Assembly: GCF_900114975.1 (NCBI RefSeq)
Contig: NZ_FOUU01000006.1
Location: forward strand, 104,036-168,035
From: Thermodesulforhabdus norvegica
GTDB lineage: Bacteria > Desulfobacterota > Syntrophobacteria > Syntrophobacterales > Thermodesulforhabdaceae
Direction of reading: 5' to 3'
Length of the DNA: 64,000 nt
The translations under genes and the position numbers were made by a program. Position 1 is the first letter of the stretch, and each line of letters starts with the position of its first letter. Below the pieces are notes generated by a model. That model searched no databases. It saw only the letters and a list, made by a program, of their open reading frames with translations, and was not told the origin of the DNA. Shown here piece after piece: positions 9,064-18,580 of this stretch.

Positions 9064-9951
9064 ATGGGCAACAGAATCAGGGTTATTGTAACCGGAGGGG
9101 GTGGGCAGTTAAGCTCGGAGCTCGAAAAGTGCAGCCCGGAAGGTCTACAGGTAATTGTGTGTTCTCCATCGGAACTGAATATAACATCACGGGAATCCGT
9201 CAGGGCCGCACTGGAGCAATGGAAACCCAGCATAGTTATTAATTGTGCGGCCTACACGGCGGTGGACAGAGCCGAAGAGGAAGCAGAAAAAGCATTCCTT
9301 GTGAACAAAGAGGGCGTTAGGATACTTGCCGAAGAATGTCGGAAAAGAAACGCCGGGATTATACATATATCTACGGACTTTGTCTTCGACGGGCTTACTT
9401 CCAGGCCTTATACCATCAACGACACTCCCAATCCAATAAGTGTTTACGGAAAGAGCAAGCTCGAAGGAGAACAAATACTTCTCGAGCTCTACCGACAGTC
9501 CACCATTGTGGTCCGCACCGCCTGGCTGTATTCAATCTACGGAAAAAATTTTGTCAAAACAATGCTCTCGCTTTTCGAAAAAGAGGCAATCGTGAAGGTG
9601 GTACACGATCAGGTGGGAACACCTACGTGGGCTTTCAATCTGGCATCGTTTTTATGGTTTCTGGCGGTGAATTTCGACTCGTACAAAAGCAGGATTTTTC
9701 ACTTCACCGATGCCGGTGTTGCGAGCTGGTACGATTTCGCCGTGGCCATTGAGGAAGAAAGCCGGGAATGGAGGAGAAAACCGGTTGAAATTGTACCCGT
9801 CAGCTCTGCCGAATATCCATCAAAAGCCAAAAGACCTCAATTTAGCGTTTTGGACAAAAGGGACACCTGGCGTATATGGAACAGGCCGGTACACTGGCGT
9901 AAGGCACTCAGGATGATGTTAAAAGCTTTGAAATCTCAGTACGAACAATAA
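9064..9951 (+). CDS. rfbD: dTDP-4-dehydrorhamnose reductase
   Basis: Reduces dTDP-4-dehydro-L-rhamnose to dTDP-L-rhamnose with NAD(P)H. It is a 295-residue short-chain dehydrogenase with the nucleotide motif TGGGGQLSSEL, the NCAAYTAVDRAEE loop, the STDFVFDG strand and the YGKSKLEGE active-site Tyr/Lys pair. It starts at ATG 9064 after rfbC. Rhamnose here probably feeds an O-antigen or other surface glycan, consistent with the WecA-like gene that follows 15 bp downstream. Confidence 0.96.
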   Translation: MGNRIRVIVTGGGGQLSSELEKCSPEGLQVIVCSPSELNITSRESVRAALEQWKPSIVINCAAYTAVDRAEEEAEKAFLVNKEGVRILAEECRKRNAGIIHISTDFVFDGLTSRPYTINDTPNPISVYGKSKLEGEQILLELYRQSTIVVRTAWLYSIYGKNFVKTMLSLFEKEAIVKVVHDQVGTPTWAFNLASFLWFLAVNFDSYKSRIFHFTDAGVASWYDFAVAIEEESREWRRKPVEIVPVSSAEYPSKAKRPQFSVLDKRDTWRIWNRPVHWRKALRMMLKALKSQYEQ

Positions 9952-9966
9952 AGGAAGCCCTTGAAT

Positions 9967-11574
9967 ATGGAGCCGGGTTATCTTTTTCTGCTGATTTCGG
10001 TGTTTTTTCTATCATGGCTTGCGGTCATGTTGCTTGTACCTCTGGTGATGAGGTTCGCCAATAAATATAAGCTTCTTGATAAACCTTCTGAAAGGAAGGT
10101 CCATCAGATACCGATACCCAGGGTTGGAGGTATTGCCCTGTTTTCTGCCTTTACCATTTCGTTTGCAGTGTTTTACGCGGGGCTGTGTTATAAACTGCAT
10201 CTACCCATTTTGCACATTCTTGACAAGCCTCAGTGGATTGGGCTTTTGATAGGCGGTGGTCTGGTTTTTGTAACCGGTCTGATCGATGACGTCCTTGGTC
10301 TTACTCCCGGAATCAAGCTAATCGGCCAGATTATTGCCGCGTCCTGTGCATACTTCGGAGGGCTTACAATAACACAGATAAACTTGCCTTTTGCCGGACC
10401 CCTCCATCTGGGATGGTTCTCCTTTCCCTTTACAATACTGTGGTTCCTGATCATCATTAACGGCTTTAATTTGCTGGACGGTGTTGACGGGCTCGCCACA
10501 ACCCTCACTTTCGTAACCGGCTTTTTTCTCCTGCTTTACTGCTTACAGAACAATCGGGAATACCTGGCCCTGCCCGCAGTGATTATCATGGGCGTAAGTC
10601 TGGGTTTTCTTCACTTCAATATGAACCCGGCCCGTATTTTTATGGGCGATTCCGGAAGTTACTTTCTGGGATTCCAGCTGGCGGCTCTGGCGCTCAAGGC
10701 CTGCACTTCAGAAGACGGTATATCAAGCCCCGGTGTACCTCTGCTTATATTCTTGGTGCCCTTAACGGACGTGTTGATGGCAACGGTGCGAAGGATTTTA
10801 AGAGGCCACGGCATCTTTAACCCGGACACCGATCATATCCACCACTGTCTGCTAAAAAAAGGATTCTCGCAGAATGCTATAATCTCGACCATTGGATTAA
10901 CTACGGCTCTTACTGGCACAGCAGGGCTAACCCTGCCCTACCTTGACCCTCTGATGAATTTCTGTCTTTTAAGTACTCTGGCCTTTTTCCTCACCCTTTT
11001 CATGGCGCGCATAGGCTATCTTTCATGCCTTTACGGCAGCGGTTCCGGTCAATTCGAACACACTACATGGAGCTACATAAGCCTTTTCGCCATGCTCTGG
11101 AAGTATCGCATACGGGTACATAAGGTCAGAGAACACGAATCACTTCTGCCGATCCTTATAGAGGTTCTGAATCCTTTACAGCCGGATTTTGCCAGGCTCG
11201 AACTGTTTCACCAGCCTCAGAATCTTCCCGAAATACAAACCGGGTATCACAAAAACGTTACGACAAGTGAAATCAAGATTACAAAAAAAAGCAGCCTAAA
11301 ATACGGAACCACCTATGCACTGACACTAAACATCCCGCTGGTTATAAACAACAGCCTTTTCGGAACTTTTTTAATAAAAAACGTCCCGAAGGTTCACTTC
11401 GTTTCACACCGTTTTGTCATGTGGTACGTGCAAAAAATTGCAGATTACCTGACTTCTTCTTTATGGAGGATTTACACGGAAAGGGAAAAGAGCCTTATTC
11501 GCCGGAAAGCAGTTTCGAGAGAAGAATCGGCTGTTCCCAGAAGGCTTGTATACGTTCTCATTCAGGGCAGGTAA
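9967..11574 (+). CDS. WecA/TagO-like polyprenyl-phosphate glycosyl-1-phosphate transferase with C-terminal extension
   Basis: Transfers a sugar-1-phosphate (typically GlcNAc-1-P) from UDP-sugar to undecaprenyl phosphate, the first step of O-antigen-like glycan assembly. Multiple membrane helices span about residues 1-350. Signature acidic and His motifs are present: RKVHQIPIPRVGG, LIDDVLGL, NLLDGVDGLA, FMGDSGSYFLG and the HIHHCLLKKG loop. The family is usually about 340-380 residues. The remaining about 170 residues are cytoplasmic-looking, contain a mixed alpha/beta stretch (about 370-510), and are unassigned. ATG 9967 is preferred because AAGGAAG lies about 9 bp upstream; a TTG at 9961 is an alternative. 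Confidence 0.9.
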   Translation: MEPGYLFLLISVFFLSWLAVMLLVPLVMRFANKYKLLDKPSERKVHQIPIPRVGGIALFSAFTISFAVFYAGLCYKLHLPILHILDKPQWIGLLIGGGLVFVTGLIDDVLGLTPGIKLIGQIIAASCAYFGGLTITQINLPFAGPLHLGWFSFPFTILWFLIIINGFNLLDGVDGLATTLTFVTGFFLLLYCLQNNREYLALPAVIIMGVSLGFLHFNMNPARIFMGDSGSYFLGFQLAALALKACTSEDGISSPGVPLLIFLVPLTDVLMATVRRILRGHGIFNPDTDHIHHCLLKKGFSQNAIISTIGLTTALTGTAGLTLPYLDPLMNFCLLSTLAFFLTLFMARIGYLSCLYGSGSGQFEHTTWSYISLFAMLWKYRIRVHKVREHESLLPILIEVLNPLQPDFARLELFHQPQNLPEIQTGYHKNVTTSEIKITKKSSLKYGTTYALTLNIPLVINNSLFGTFLIKNVPKVHFVSHRFVMWYVQKIADYLTSSLWRIYTEREKSLIRRKAVSREESAVPRRLVYVLIQGR

Positions 11575-11583
11575 AAGAGTTTT

Positions 11584-12867
11584 TTATCCCGGCTTAATTG
11601 ACTCCAGGATTTGATGAATAAAATCGACTATCTCTCGTGCAGGTGACGGAATGGGGCACATCTCTGTTCTTTCTGTTTGTTGCAAACGATCCCTTACCCA
11701 TAGAAACAGGTCTTCGGCGTCGGGGGTCAGAGAGCCGATAGATCTGTCATGAAGCTCCTCGGTTATTTCCTTAAAATTAAAAATGTGGGGTCCCCAGCAA
11801 ACGGGAATTCCGTAAACGGCCGGCTCCAGCACATTATGTCCCCCGAAGGGTACAAATGATCCCCCGACATACGCACATCTTCCGAGTGCATAAAACCCCA
11901 TGAGCTCTCCGTAGGTGTCAACCACGTAAACAGAAAGTCCGCTGACTTTATCAGACCCTGACCGGAATCCGCAGGGCAATCCAAGGGAATAACACTTGTT
12001 AGCTACTTTTTCTTTAAGTTCCAGTTTTCTCGGAGCCAAAATGAGCAATGCGTCGGGTATTACACGCCTAATTTTACGGTGAACCTCCAGAATAATGCTT
12101 TCCTCCCCGGGGTGAACACTCCCCGCAACCCATACCGGGCGACCGGGATCGAGGCCTATTTGCCGCCTCAGTTGTTCTATTCGGTTTTCACTCCACCTTG
12201 ACAGTAATGCGGCATCCCACTTTATGTTACCCACATACCTAACCTTCTCCGGTCGGGAAACCGTTTCAGCCATTTGCAGGGCATCGTACCGGGAAGCGGC
12301 AAAGATGACGTCGAAAAAATCCAGCAATCTGAACCCCAGTTTTGAAGCAATCCTGTGATATCTGTACGAAGACGGGCGCATCCTGGCATTGACCAGGACG
12401 AGGGGAATTTTCAGCTTCTTACAGAAGGCCAACATGTTTGGCCAGATATCCGTTTCGGTAAAGACTGCCGCAACCGGCTGAAAAACCTTCAGGTTCTTTA
12501 TAAAATCCTTTGCAGACCACGGTGCATCCACGGGCATCGGTAGAACCGGGTTGGCGATTTTGCTTCCACCTTCCTTTACAGGCCGGGTAGCCGCCGTGAA
12601 ACCCGATTTTGTACCGGTAGAGTAAACGATTCTGTAGCCCCTGCGTTGAAATTCCAGGGCCAGTGGTATTGATGAGTTCACTTCGCCCAGAGACATCGCG
12701 TGAATCCATATGAAATGTCCGGATCTGTTCGGCCATTGACGGAAAGCCTCCGGGATCATACGGAGGGGCCGGGAAAAGGCACCTTCCTGGATGGCTTTAA
12801 GTAGCCGAATATAAGGCCATGCGAATACCCAGGTGATGTTGTAAAAAAGCCACCACAGACTATTCAT
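11584..12867 (-). CDS. waaA: 3-deoxy-D-manno-octulosonic acid (Kdo) transferase
   Basis: Adds Kdo to lipid IV-A at the inner face of the cytoplasmic membrane. About 427 residues: an N-terminal membrane anchor (NSLWWLFYNITWVFAWPYI), then the GT-B fold with HAMSLGEVNSSIPL (catalytic Glu region), TETDIWPN, VNARMRP, RYVGNIKWDA, WVAGSVHPGEE and GGHNVLEPAVYGIP. These are standard KdtA/WaaA landmarks. The start is unsure: ATG 12867 is used here, and an in-frame GTG at 12885 is possible; neither has a strong ribosome site. It is the last gene of the lipid A block, 21 bp after msbA. Confidence 0.95.
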   Translation of the reverse strand: MNSLWWLFYNITWVFAWPYIRLLKAIQEGAFSRPLRMIPEAFRQWPNRSGHFIWIHAMSLGEVNSSIPLALEFQRRGYRIVYSTGTKSGFTAATRPVKEGGSKIANPVLPMPVDAPWSAKDFIKNLKVFQPVAAVFTETDIWPNMLAFCKKLKIPLVLVNARMRPSSYRYHRIASKLGFRLLDFFDVIFAASRYDALQMAETVSRPEKVRYVGNIKWDAALLSRWSENRIEQLRRQIGLDPGRPVWVAGSVHPGEESIILEVHRKIRRVIPDALLILAPRKLELKEKVANKCYSLGLPCGFRSGSDKVSGLSVYVVDTYGELMGFYALGRCAYVGGSFVPFGGHNVLEPAVYGIPVCWGPHIFNFKEITEELHDRSIGSLTPDAEDLFLWVRDRLQQTERTEMCPIPSPAREIVDFIHQILESIKPG

Positions 12868-12888
12868 TTCCGGCAAAATTAACACAGA

Positions 12889-14715
12889 TCACTGGGTTGC
12901 CGATGAGCTTTTACTGAAGTCTGATAAGCCTGAAAATTGAAGCCTGTATAGCCGTGCATAAAGCCCGCCCCGTTCGATGAGATCTGTATGGCTTCCCTCT
13001 TCCACAATGCGCCCCTCTGACACAACAAATATCCTGTCCGCCCGAAGTACTGTGGATAGCCGATGAGCGATGATGAAGGTAGTACGGCCTCGCATCAGGT
13101 TATCCAGAGCCTTCTGCACCTCCAGTTCTGCCTGACTGTCCAGAGAAGACGTAGCTTCGTCAAGAATCAATATGGGAGCATCCTTCAGTATGGCCCGGGC
13201 TATACAGATCCTTTGCTGTTGTCCTCCCGAGAGGCGCACACCCTGCTCCCCTACTACGGTATCAAGGCCTTCCGGCAGACACTCTATAAACTCGTCTGCA
13301 TAAGCCAGCCTTACTGCCGTCAATATGGCCTCTTCGTCCGGGGGAGTATCCGGATGAGGCCATCCGTAAGCTATGTTATTTCTGATAGTGTCGTTAAAGA
13401 GAAAGCTCTGCTGGGTTACAAGGGCAACCTGACGTCTGAGATATTCCAGATCCATGTCCCGAACGTCTACACCATCGACCAGAACCGATCCTTCCCAAAC
13501 GTCGTAAAACCTGGGAATGAGGTTGACGAGAGATGTTTTGCCTGCACCGCTTGGCCCGACCAGGGCTACAATTTCTCCCGGAGATACTCTGAAGGAAAGA
13601 TCCTTCAAAACTGGCTCTTCTCCATATCCAAAGGTCACATTGCGAAATTCAACGAAACCATCGACCCGCTTCTTGATGGGTTTCAACCTCGACCTTCCCG
13701 TATTTTCTACTCCATCACTTCCCTCCAGTACTGCATATACCCTTTCGAGCGAGGCAATCCCCCGCTGTATGAAGGAATTCACCTTGCTGAGGCTCTTCAC
13801 CGGCTTGTAAAGCATCAGAAGAGCCCCCGTAAAAGAAAAGAAACTCCCGGGAGTAGCACGACCCATTATGACCTCATATCCTCCGTAGGCCATTATGGAG
13901 GCAATGCCGATCGATCCTATGAATTCCATCAAAGGAGATGAAAGAGCGTCAAACCACGCCGACTTTCTGGCGTAGCGGACATAATTGTCGTTCCGACTGT
14001 CAAAACGTTTTTTTTCATGATCTTCCCGACAGAAAGCCTTGACGATACGAATACCTCGAAATGCTTCATGTACCACCGTGGTAAGTTGAGCCATGGCCTG
14101 TTGACCTTTCATAGCAAGCCTTCTCAGTATTCGTCCGAATACGAACAACGGCAAAAAAGCCACGGGAAGAACTGCAACGGCGACCAGCGCAAGCCTCCAG
14201 TTCTGATAGAAAATTACGAAAACCAGGCCTAATACCATAAACACATCGCGTACAATCCCCGTCACGGCCTTACTAACGGCATTCTGTATTTCCTGAACGT
14301 CATTGGTAATCCTGCTTATGAGCACGCCACCGGACTCACGGTCAAAGAATGAGAGCGGCATGTGAAGGATATGGTGAAAAAGGCGCCTGCGAAGCGATGC
14401 AACGGCAGACAACCCCACATGCTGAAGCAGATAATCGCTGGCCCACTGGCACAGGCCTTTCAGAAAAAACACGGCCAGCACCACGAAGGGCATAACCTTT
14501 AACATGCGGATATCTTTTCTTACAAATATATCATCCATTGCCGGTTTTATGAGATAGGCCATAAGGGCCGTAAAGGCGGAAACCCCGATCATGCATAATC
14601 CGGCAAGCATTAGGCGGAGCAGGTAGGGCTTCAATAAATCCAGAAAACGGGACAACCAGCCCGGCCGATTACATACGGTGGATCTCAATGCATAAAAGTA
14701 AGGCTTTCCGGCCAT
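12889..14715 (-). CDS. msbA: Lipid A export ABC transporter, fused permease/ATPase
   Basis: Flips lipid A-core across the inner membrane. About 608 residues: six membrane helices in the first 330 residues, then an ATPase domain with Walker A LVGPSGAGKTSLVN, Q-loop QQSFLFND, signature LSGGQQQRICIARAIL, Walker B ILILDEATSSLD and H-loop IIAHRLST. The start ATG 14715 lies 2 bp after the lpxB stop; a longer in-frame version would overlap lpxB. The place between lpxB and waaA supports MsbA rather than a drug exporter. Confidence 0.95.
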   Translation of the reverse strand: MAGKPYFYALRSTVCNRPGWLSRFLDLLKPYLLRLMLAGLCMIGVSAFTALMAYLIKPAMDDIFVRKDIRMLKVMPFVVLAVFFLKGLCQWASDYLLQHVGLSAVASLRRRLFHHILHMPLSFFDRESGGVLISRITNDVQEIQNAVSKAVTGIVRDVFMVLGLVFVIFYQNWRLALVAVAVLPVAFLPLFVFGRILRRLAMKGQQAMAQLTTVVHEAFRGIRIVKAFCREDHEKKRFDSRNDNYVRYARKSAWFDALSSPLMEFIGSIGIASIMAYGGYEVIMGRATPGSFFSFTGALLMLYKPVKSLSKVNSFIQRGIASLERVYAVLEGSDGVENTGRSRLKPIKKRVDGFVEFRNVTFGYGEEPVLKDLSFRVSPGEIVALVGPSGAGKTSLVNLIPRFYDVWEGSVLVDGVDVRDMDLEYLRRQVALVTQQSFLFNDTIRNNIAYGWPHPDTPPDEEAILTAVRLAYADEFIECLPEGLDTVVGEQGVRLSGGQQQRICIARAILKDAPILILDEATSSLDSQAELEVQKALDNLMRGRTTFIIAHRLSTVLRADRIFVVSEGRIVEEGSHTDLIERGGLYARLYRLQFSGLSDFSKSSSATQ

Positions 14716-14717
14716 TC

Positions 14718-15866
14718 TCAATACTTCCCGATACTGGTGCTTAAATGTTGTGCAATTCTTTGCCAAACCCCCGCCTGCCCCAGGCTCTTCCTGATAATAT
14801 CAAAACCTCTTTTTTGCAACAGCTTCAGCTCGGAAGAAGAGATCAGCAGTCTTGCAAATCGGAAAATTACCTCCGTGGTTGCACTATCCTGTAGCAGTTC
14901 GGGAACGAGATATCTTTTGATGATCAGATTTGGAAGTGAAGCAAAAGGTGCTTTTATAAAGAGCCTTCCCACCATGGCACTTAGAGGATCCACCCGGTAG
15001 AACACTACCATAGGAATACCCAGAAGCGCCATTTCCAGAGTGGCAGTTCCCGATGCCACAATTCCGACCTCGCACCCTCTTAATGCATCGTATCTACCGT
15101 TTCTGACAACCCGAACCTTTTCAAAAACCTGTGGATGACGCCTGAAGCCCTTTTCAAGAAACCCTTCAAGTACCGGAGCCGTTCCTGGAGGTAGCGGCAG
15201 TATGAACCACGCACCTGGAAACTCACTCAATATCCGTGCCATTACTCCAGCCACAACGTCGAAGTGATGTCTCCATTCTGAAGGTCTGCTCCCAGGCAGG
15301 ATTGCAATTTTCAGGCTTTCAGACTCAGGACCCGGTGTTTCAAGACTACCCGTACTGGACAAAAGGTCGATTAAAGGATGACCCAGAAAGTAAGCATTTA
15401 TCCCCTTACGGCGGTAATAACTTTCTTCAAAGGGGAGAAATACTATGGCTTCATCCACGTAGCGCCTGAGGGTTTTAATCCTCCATTCACGCCAGGCCCA
15501 AACCTGAGGAGGCGCCAGATAGAACACTCTGCTACCCTGTCTTTTGGCGTATTCGGCAAGGCGGAGGTTAAACTCCGGATAGTCAATCAGAATAACCGCC
15601 TCCGGTTTTTCTTTCTCGACGAATTTCTTAACGCGTGAGAGGGTATTCAAAAATTCGGGAAGAACCCTGAAGGCCTCGGAAAGACCGATAACACCCGAAG
15701 AATTCCTGCAGGTCGGGCCGGTAATTATCCCCTTTACCGTCGGGTTTTCAAACTGGCCATCAAAAAGACCGAAGTATTCTCCATCAACATAGCGGCCGAG
15801 ATACCTTATTAATTCGTTACCGTACAACTCACCGGAAGGCTCACCTGCAGAAATCACTATCTTCAT
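14718..15866 (-). CDS. lpxB: Lipid-A-disaccharide synthase
   Basis: Condenses UDP-2,3-diacylglucosamine with lipid X to the lipid A disaccharide. 382 residues of a GT-B (GT19) enzyme: N-terminal ISAGEPSGELYG, IDYPEFNLRLA, YLAPPQVWAWREWR, LPFEESYYRRKGI, YFLGHPLID, ILPGSRPSEWRHH and SGTATLEMALLGIPMVV. ATG 15866 begins 4 bp after the upstream stop and gives the usual MKIVISAGEPSGE start. It takes the product of the LpxI half of the preceding gene. Confidence 0.97.
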   Translation of the reverse strand: MKIVISAGEPSGELYGNELIRYLGRYVDGEYFGLFDGQFENPTVKGIITGPTCRNSSGVIGLSEAFRVLPEFLNTLSRVKKFVEKEKPEAVILIDYPEFNLRLAEYAKRQGSRVFYLAPPQVWAWREWRIKTLRRYVDEAIVFLPFEESYYRRKGINAYFLGHPLIDLLSSTGSLETPGPESESLKIAILPGSRPSEWRHHFDVVAGVMARILSEFPGAWFILPLPPGTAPVLEGFLEKGFRRHPQVFEKVRVVRNGRYDALRGCEVGIVASGTATLEMALLGIPMVVFYRVDPLSAMVGRLFIKAPFASLPNLIIKRYLVPELLQDSATTEVIFRFARLLISSSELKLLQKRGFDIIRKSLGQAGVWQRIAQHLSTSIGKY

Positions 15867-15870
15867 AATG

Positions 15871-17772
15871 CTAATTGGACAGGCCGAAGTTGGGTTTTTC
15901 GCAATGCAGGAGACCTCTTCCACACAGGGAAAAGCGGTTAAGCCCCTCCCGGATCCGTTCCGATATCATATCGGCAAGTTCAAGAACACGTTTTCCCGTA
16001 GCTCCGTCAACAAGAGGCTTCGACCCGGTACGGACGCAGGAGATGAAAGAGCGTAGCTCTTCTTCAAGAGCGTCACCGTCCACGACATCGAGCTCAGTGT
16101 AAGTAACGCCGTCGCCACAACCGGCAGGACGACTTATCATATATGCCCGCCTGTCCTTGAAGTCGGCGGCTATGTACCCATTTTCCTGGAAGATGCGAAC
16201 TTTTCTCAAGGACTTCATGGAAACACGGCTGGCCGTTAAGTTGGCAACCAGCCCGTTCTCGAACTCCAACCTCACCGTTGCAATGTCCGGTTTCGACGTC
16301 AGCACAGGGGCTCCGGAGGCCCGAATCTCAGCAATGGGAGAGTCAACGAAGGAAAGCAAAATATCAAGATCATGTATCATGATATCCAGGATAACATCTA
16401 CGTCCGTTGATCTTTCCGTATAGGGGCTGAGCCTGTGAGCTTCGATAAACAATGGAGAGGACACCAGGGGGTAAATCGCTTTGTAAGCGGGATTAAACCT
16501 CTCCAGATGACCCACCTGGATGATACAGCCCTTCCTGTCAGCAAGTTCTATCAGCCTTTCGGCCTCGGCCGGCGTCCTGGTAAAAGGTTTTTCCACGAAA
16601 ACATGAATGCCCGCTTCCAGAAAATCTTTAGCTATCGAAAAATGTTCTACCGTAGGCGTGACAACACTTACGGCATCTATTTTTCCCGACAGATCCTTCA
16701 GCAATTCTCTATGATCTGTATAAAAACTCGTTGAAAGCTCTTCTGCCGCCCGTTTGGCTCTCTCTTCCACTATGTCCACTACGGCCACAAGCTGAGCTTC
16801 TGGTATCGCAGCATACTTCCTTGCATGAAAAGTACCCAGATATCCAACACCAACCACTGCAACCCTTACGGCTTCAGTGTCCGGGCAATGCCTGTTGCGC
16901 CGCATGACGCTCATTTCAACAGGTACTGCGGATACGCTTTCATCCCTAACGTCTTCCTCAGAATTCATCGATATGATGCAGATACCCGCCCGTTCCGCTT
17001 CCTCTATCATGAGGTCTCTGTCGAACATGAGAGTCTTGCCCGATTCTATTACCAGAACTCGAGCATTTACCTCTTTCATGACCCTTATGGTCTGGAGACC
17101 CACGGCAGGAACGTCAAATCTCAAATCCTGACCCGGCTTGCTGACTTTAATAACCACAGCTCCGTTACCGCAGAGCATTCCTCCACGGCGTATGGTTGCA
17201 TCGGTTCCGTCTATTCCCTCCAGGGCAACCACCGCCTGATCCTTGACGACCACACACTGACCAACGTCGAGTTTTCCGTACTCCTTGGCCACACGCCATC
17301 CGAACTCTATGTCTTTGCGCTCCCTCCAGCTGGGGCGGTTTCGTGTGAGAATTCCTTCAGGTGCAAGCAACTCCGGCAGGAATTCGGTAGAGGGCTCAAT
17401 CTTTATACCTTCACTTTCGAGTTCGTCGGCAAAGGCCCTAAGGAGAAAATCATCGCTTTTTCTCTTGAGCTTCAGTGCAAAGCGTACTGCACGCCAATCG
17501 GGCTTTATTTTGGAGTAAAGCCGTCTCTTGTTTATTGCTCCTGCCATGGCGGCCCGTCTTACCCGGTGACGATGAAAGCACTCGATCAGACGCCCGAGCT
17601 GCCCCAGCTTCAACATGTAGAATACGTCCACCTCATCTTTCAGAGCCGGATCTGTTTCGCCCTCAAACCCAACGGCCACAACAGACCTTCCGGCCTTCTT
17701 TGCCGCCCGTGCAAATAGAACAGGAAACTGTCCACTACCCGCAATCAAACCGATCTTTTCCACGGAATTCAT
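15871..17772 (-). CDS. lpxI: LpxI (UDP-2,3-diacylglucosamine pyrophosphatase) fused to Gfo/Idh/MocA oxidoreductase
   Basis: 633 residues joining two enzymes. Residues about 1-275 are LpxI: KIGLIAGSGQFPVLFARAAK, MAGAINKRRLY, DVGQCVVVKDQAVVALEGID and GTDATIRRGG with the catalytic-region Asp. LpxI hydrolyses UDP-diacylglucosamine to lipid X. After a linker (about 280-300), residues 305-610 are a Gfo/Idh/MocA dehydrogenase: VAVVGVGYLGTFHARKYA (NAD site), FVEKPFTRTP and IMIHDLDILLSF. No stop or frameshift separates the halves. Related oxidoreductases near lpxA (GnnA) help make 3-amino lipid A sugars, but no GnnB-like aminotransferase is adjacent. The start has AGGGGATTTT before ATG 17772. Confidence 0.93.
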   Translation of the reverse strand: MNSVEKIGLIAGSGQFPVLFARAAKKAGRSVVAVGFEGETDPALKDEVDVFYMLKLGQLGRLIECFHRHRVRRAAMAGAINKRRLYSKIKPDWRAVRFALKLKRKSDDFLLRAFADELESEGIKIEPSTEFLPELLAPEGILTRNRPSWRERKDIEFGWRVAKEYGKLDVGQCVVVKDQAVVALEGIDGTDATIRRGGMLCGNGAVVIKVSKPGQDLRFDVPAVGLQTIRVMKEVNARVLVIESGKTLMFDRDLMIEEAERAGICIISMNSEEDVRDESVSAVPVEMSVMRRNRHCPDTEAVRVAVVGVGYLGTFHARKYAAIPEAQLVAVVDIVEERAKRAAEELSTSFYTDHRELLKDLSGKIDAVSVVTPTVEHFSIAKDFLEAGIHVFVEKPFTRTPAEAERLIELADRKGCIIQVGHLERFNPAYKAIYPLVSSPLFIEAHRLSPYTERSTDVDVILDIMIHDLDILLSFVDSPIAEIRASGAPVLTSKPDIATVRLEFENGLVANLTASRVSMKSLRKVRIFQENGYIAADFKDRRAYMISRPAGCGDGVTYTELDVVDGDALEEELRSFISCVRTGSKPLVDGATGKRVLELADMISERIREGLNRFSLCGRGLLHCEKPNFGLSN

Positions 17773-17789
17773 AAAATCCCCTGAGATGC

Positions 17790-18572
17790 CTACCTGGTGA
17801 TCCCCCTCTGACTTCCCGACTCAACGAAATCCACAAGCCTGGTGACTTCAGGCACTCCGCCCAGTTCCTCTTTAACCTTTTCTATAGCTTCCTTTCTGGT
17901 TAGCCCCGACCTGAAGAGAATTTTATACGCCTTTTTAAGGGCCTTTAGAGCCTCGGTAGAAAAGCCTTTTCTCTTCAGTCCGACTTTATTGGGTCCGAAA
18001 ACCCTCGTCTCCCTCTCGGAAGAAACCAGCATGAAGGGCGGCACATCCATGCTAATGGCAGATTTGCCCCCTATGAAGGCGTACTCTCCAATGCGAACGA
18101 ACTGATGAACCGCCACCAGTCCCCCAACAACGGCATGGTCACCAATCGTTACATGGCCGGCCAGTGTAGCACCGTTTGCCATGATGACGTGGTTTCCGAT
18201 TACACAGTCGTGAGCGACATGGCACCAGGCCATAAGGTAGTTGTGATCTCCTATTTCGGTTCGCCCTCTACCCCTCACGGTGCCTCTGTGTATGGTAACC
18301 CCCTCCCGTATAACGTTGTGATTTCCTATCACCACCTCTGTCGGTTCATCACTATAACTCAAATCCTGAGGGGGATAGCCTATGGAGACGAAGGGGTATA
18401 TACGATTGCAATCTCCGATGTGTGTTCTTCCCGTGATAACCACATGAGGGCCTATGCGGTTTTCTCGACCGATTACTACCTCAGGCCCGATTACCGTATA
18501 GGCTTCGACAACGGTTCCATCTCCTATCCTGGCTGAAGGACTGATAATTGCCGTTGGATGAACTGTTACCAT
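17790..18572 (-). CDS. lpxA: UDP-N-acetylglucosamine O-acyltransferase
   Basis: First committed lipid A step, transferring a hydroxyacyl chain from ACP to UDP-GlcNAc (or a 3-amino analogue). 260 residues: a left-handed beta-helix of hexapeptide repeats over the first 190 residues (for example ISPSARIGDGTVV), with the catalytic His in CHVAHDCVIG and GGLVAVHQFVRIGEYAFIGG, then a helical tail. It sits between fabZ and lpxI with 8 and 17 bp spacers. The acyl-length preference cannot be read reliably. Confidence 0.97.
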   Translation of the reverse strand: MVTVHPTAIISPSARIGDGTVVEAYTVIGPEVVIGRENRIGPHVVITGRTHIGDCNRIYPFVSIGYPPQDLSYSDEPTEVVIGNHNVIREGVTIHRGTVRGRGRTEIGDHNYLMAWCHVAHDCVIGNHVIMANGATLAGHVTIGDHAVVGGLVAVHQFVRIGEYAFIGGKSAISMDVPPFMLVSSERETRVFGPNKVGLKRKGFSTEALKALKKAYKILFRSGLTRKEAIEKVKEELGGVPEVTRLVDFVESGSQRGITR

Positions 18573-18580
18573 CTGGATTC

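Noticed and set aside
16825..17718. Plus-strand open frame opposite the LpxI fusion
   Set aside because: Antisense shadow of a strongly conserved gene; composition is His/Cys-rich as expected for a reversed frame.
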